From Prinsepia uniflora (taxonomy: Eukaryota; Streptophyta; Magnoliopsida; Rosales; Rosaceae): 64,000 nucleotides of DNA. Position 1 is the first letter of the stretch. The number at the start of each line of letters is the position of its first letter. A program made the translations under genes and the position numbers. The DNA is taken from contig CM064870.1 of the NCBI GenBank assembly GCA_032719365.1, forward strand, positions 46,966,194-47,030,193, read 5' to 3'. The notes under the pieces were generated by a model. The model was given only the letters and a program-made list of their open reading frames with translations. It ran no database searches and was not told where the DNA came from. Below are positions 60,408 through 64,000 of the stretch, one piece after another.

Positions 60408-63400
60408 TGTAACGACCCGTCCCGAATTCCGGGATTAGTTTAGTCACTAATCTTGATTAGTGAGGTTGGACGGTGGTTAGTAGGGCGGAATCGGACAAAA
60501 TGTGCAAAATGACCGTTTTGCCCCTGGTCGTGGGCAAAATGTTGACTTTTTGTTCGGGCGGTCAAATGGACTTTGACCGATGACCGTGACGTAGTTCGGG
60601 ACGTCACGAGTTCATAGACAGGTGGCACGTTCGATTCCGACATTCGTAGAGAAAGTTATGGTGTTCGGAAGTTGAGGGGTATTTTGGTAATTTGGCTTAT
60701 TAGGGGCCAAATGTTGACTTTCTGATCGGGAGGTCCGATGGACGAGGGCCAAGGACCTTTACGTAGGTATCGTCGATACGAATCCAACGACAGGCGGCAT
60801 GCCGAAATCGGAGATCCGACGACGACGTTATGGTCAAGGAAACGAACTAACGAACCGAGGCCGGGATTAAAATAATAATATAATAATGAATAGTGACCGT
60901 TGACCCTACACACCTGGATGAGTGACAAGTGTCACCCATCCCTTGTTTCCAGCTCCTTGTTTCCCTCCAAACATCATCATTACTACATCATCATCATCTA
61001 ATCCACCAATTCCCCTAATTTCCTCTTCTTTGTTCCTAAACCGTGCACAAAATTGGGGGAATCAGATTGGGAAAATTGGCTCCCTCTCTCTGCCGTTCCT
61101 GAGAGAAAAATGGGAGACTAAGATGAGGGAATTAACTGGGAAACACGAGGGTTTGAGTGTGGGTTGAATTTTGGATTTTGGATTTCGGGAAAATGAGAGG
61201 GAAAATTCGAATCGAAGGAATTGGGCTGTGATGATCGAATTGGAGGTTACAAACATCTTCCTGAGGTTGTGACGAGTCGATCCACATCAAAAACGAGAAG
61301 GAATGGTGCCGTTTTGGCTCTGATCGAGCTTGGTGACAAAGGAAGAAATTGAGGCTGAGTCGTGGAGTTTGGGGCTGTGATTGACTCAATTGTTATGGGG
61401 AAATGATTTCTCATGATCCCACGATGCTTCTGGGATCATCAATTGAAGGAAACCGGCTGAGATCGATGAAACTCCATGGTTGCACAGTGGACGGTGTTCG
61501 TACTTGTGTCGTGATCATTTACTGATCAAACGACGAAATTGATGTGGGGGAATTGTTCCTCGTGGTCCACTAATGCTTCTGGTTGAACCAATTTGGGGAA
61601 ATCAATCGAGATTGAAGGAATCCCATGATCGAACAGTGACCGGAGTGTTCTTCGTGTTCATCGTGGAATCGATGGAATTTGGGTAAGTTATCGTGTAATT
61701 GATGTTACAGACTTATAATTGGACTTAAAACGAAGCTAATGGAATGATCAATTGAAGGAATTAGGATCGAATTGACAGGATTGGAACCGGGTTGTGTCGC
61801 GGGTGAATTGGACCCGTTTACCAGACAAACGGGTTGGGCTGGTGACACTGTAGCAGGCGCGTGGATTTCACGCGCAGCCACTCACGGCGGCGCGTGGCGG
61901 CGCGTGGGCACGGATCTCGAGGTGAGGTCAACATGACTTCTGTCCTATTTAATGTAACGAACATTTTGGGATTGGTTTCGGGTCGATCGGACACCGTCTC
62001 GATAGTGTTCGGGATGTCCGAAGGTTTTAAATTAAGTTTAAAAATAAGTAAAAATGCGGGAAAATTACGGGACTTTGATAGGATGTTAATGATGAGGTTA
62101 GTGACCCTCTAATGTGATTTGGACAGGATTGGGAGTCCCGGTGATAGTGGTGTGGCCCGGGAGGGCCGGTGGCACGCGTATCGAGGCACACGGTTAAAAC
62201 GGTCTGTGAGTGGACTTTGGTTTTATAAATTCTATGCATGCTTAAATGTTTTACATGGATTATGATTGTGATTGTATGATGTTGGTTTGGTTGTTGGTAA
62301 ATTGTACGGTTTCACGTATTTTGAGGCGATTTACGTGCTTGCACGTAAATCGAGGTTTCCGGTTTTACATAGATTTTCCATATTTATGACTTGGATATAA
62401 TGTGATGAAATGGTTTTGAAATTGGAAATATAAACTCGGGCTTGAGGCCCACTTGTTTTGGAAATTTCGGACTTGGAGTCCATTTGAGAATCGGGCCGGG
62501 GGCCCAGTTGGTTAATGAAATCGGGCCAGGGGCCCAGTTGGTATGAAATCGGGCTGAGACCCATTTGAGTTATGTTATCGGGCCAGGGGCCCAGTTGGTT
62601 TACAAATCGGGCCGTGGGCCCAGTGGTTCATAAAATCGGGCATGAGGCCCAGTTGGATAATAAATGTGATTTCGGGTCAGGGACCCTATATTTTATAATG
62701 ATGATTTTGGGTCAAGGACCCTAAATGGAATTATGTGGTTTTATGGAAATTTCGGGCAGGGCCCAATGGTAATAATGTGATAAAAGGATTTAATAAAACT
62801 GTTTTCCATATACCATCTGGATACAAGGATATATGATGGTCTCCTCCAGATGTCTGGGACACTGGGGAAGTCACGGTGCATTGCCTGCGAGGGGTCATTA
62901 TACGGAGCAGCCGGACCGTATGATGACTCAGGAGCAGGATTGCTATGATTGACGTCAGGGACGTCAGACATCAGGGATGTCAGATATATGGACCCGGAGA
63001 GACCCCGGGCAGCACGCGTAGCTTATGAAACCGTGAGATATGACGTCAGGGACGTCTAGCGTCTGGGACGCTAAGCATCTGGGATGCTGGTGATGGTAAT
63101 GGTAAAATATGGTTTAATGAATAAAATGGCTTATTGGTTGGATATGTGTTATGTGGTAAAAATGGATTATTGGTTATGAAATGGTATGTCGGGTCAGGGA
63201 CCCTAAATGGTTTTGGATTTTGAATTGATGTTCATTTATGGTCGTGGGTGGTGACCCACATGGTTTTAATATGTATGGTGGTGGTATTCCACAGTTTTGG
63301 GCTGAGTTCCCACACTTGGTTTTTGGTTAACGGTTTTTGGGCTAAGGCCCTAATGGCTCGGTTGAGCAAACGTTTTGGTTACTGGTTTTGGTGGCATGCA

Positions 63401-63679
63401 TATGTTTTTATTGGAGGGCATAAATGTCTTATAAATGTATTTGGTAAACTTATTGGTTTTTGTCCACTCACAGCTTTTGGTTTTAATGCCCTTCAGGTTG
63501 ATCACGGATGCGTTTGCAGCAGGGACTGGGACATTGCACACCTCCTCCATCGATCCTTGCGCACTCTGGATGCCCCGTTGGGCAGTGGCTCTTGGTTATC
63601 CCTTGTCTGACACCCCTTGTTGGACGGGAGCAGGGCACATTCCACGGTAATCCCGGGGGGATTGGGATGGGTCCTGTCA
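60408..63679 (+). mobile_element. 5' LTR of element L, 3272 bp
   Basis: Starts TGTAACGACCCGTCCC and ends GGGTCCTGTCA. Left flank TGATG (60403-60407) is one half of the expected target duplication; the other half lies beyond the window. Landmarks: GTTGAC at 60541 and 60713 (172 bp apart), CGCGTG block 61857-61910, GTGAGTGGAC near 62205, ATGCATGC near 62234, hairpin array 62438-63350, GCATGCATATG near 63395, GTCCACTCAC near 63463. Confidence 0.92.
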
Positions 63680-63681
63680 AC

Positions 63682-63694
63682 TTGGTATCAGAGC
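63682..63694 (+). other. Primer-binding site of element L
   Basis: TTGGTATCAGAGC two bases after the LTR, a perfect initiator Met tRNA primer site. Confidence 0.92.
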
Positions 63695-64000
63695 ACGGTT
63701 GCTCTATTTGTGCGCGCAAGTCGAGGGTGTGATGTCTCATTGGGCTGCAATTCGTTATCAACCTGATAGATAGTGTTTGGGTTTGGATAGTGGATGGAGT
63801 GCGATTGGCCCGATACGCCGTGCGTTAATGTGATTCGACCCAAGTGGGGTTGATTGTGGTGAACTGGTATTGTGGGACCGACGGTTCGGTCATGTAATAT
63901 TAAATTGTTGTGCTGCTAGGTGCAGCCAGGTTCGGGGAACCTCATTTGAGTAATGGTCTAAAATGTGAACCCTAGTGGTGGTTGTTGGTGTGAGAGATGT
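63695..64000 (+). mobile_element. Start of the internal region of element L (runs off the window)
   Basis: Non-coding in the visible 300 bp, related in short phrases to the interior of K. Confidence 0.7.

Overview
This is nuclear DNA of a flowering plant. The evidence is intron-containing receptor-kinase genes with plant-type exon structure, plastid ycf2 sequence pasted into the nuclear genome, plant LTR retrotransposons primed by initiator-Met tRNA, and copia, LINE and CACTA relics. It looks like a woody eudicot, possibly Rosaceae, but nothing here proves the family. Gene density is very low: three likely functional host genes in 64 kb.

Layout. 1-3343: 3' half of a long LTR, a Ty1/copia pol relic and an LTR scrap. 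5698-9704 (+): a G-type lectin S-receptor-like kinase with a shortened ectodomain. 10191-12563 (-): a coiled-coil protein with a C-terminal AIR9-type (A9) domain. 13248-26220: an LTR retrotransposon (489-bp LTRs, target duplication CTTTA) whose interior holds a decayed intron-containing 'putative gypsy-type' gene and about 3.4 kb of plastid ycf2; two solo LTRs (2.9 and 2.6 kb) later landed in the ycf2 DNA. 26500-26960: LINE relic. 30490-33860: satellite array with a period of about 335 bp. 36477-38901 (-): a second S-receptor-like kinase that lacks the lectin domain. 39840-45200: nested LTR pieces and a CACTA relic. 46182-58914: a solo LTR (TSD CTTAA) carrying inside it a complete, very young, non-coding LTR element (46798-56725, LTRs of 3299 bp each). 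59150-64000: a small solo LTR, a foldback LTR end followed by a primer-binding site, and the 5' LTR and primer-binding site of another element that runs off the window.

Nearly half the window belongs to one diverse superfamily of very long LTRs (about 2.6-3.3 kb). They start near TGTAACGACCC and end near GGTCCTGTCA; the one complete member has no recognisable gag or pol (LARD-like). By eye these LTRs share an unexpected architecture: (i) a duplicated U3 module whose two copies sit exactly 172 bp apart in every subfamily checked; (ii) a CGCGTG/CACGCGC box block; (iii) an array of tiny hairpins whose stems vary but stay complementary, bracketed by the inverted motifs GTGAGTGGAC and GTCCACTCAC; (iv) a terminal hairpin near TGTCAGACGGGAGCAGG. 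One copy also holds six perfect TGACGTCA boxes spaced 11-12 bp within each cluster. I consider this LTR architecture, and the plastid DNA caught inside an LTR element, the most interesting content.

The two receptor kinases are paralogs with identical internal kinase exon sizes (211, 238 and 151 bp), both open across all seven exons, and both with different ectodomain deletions.
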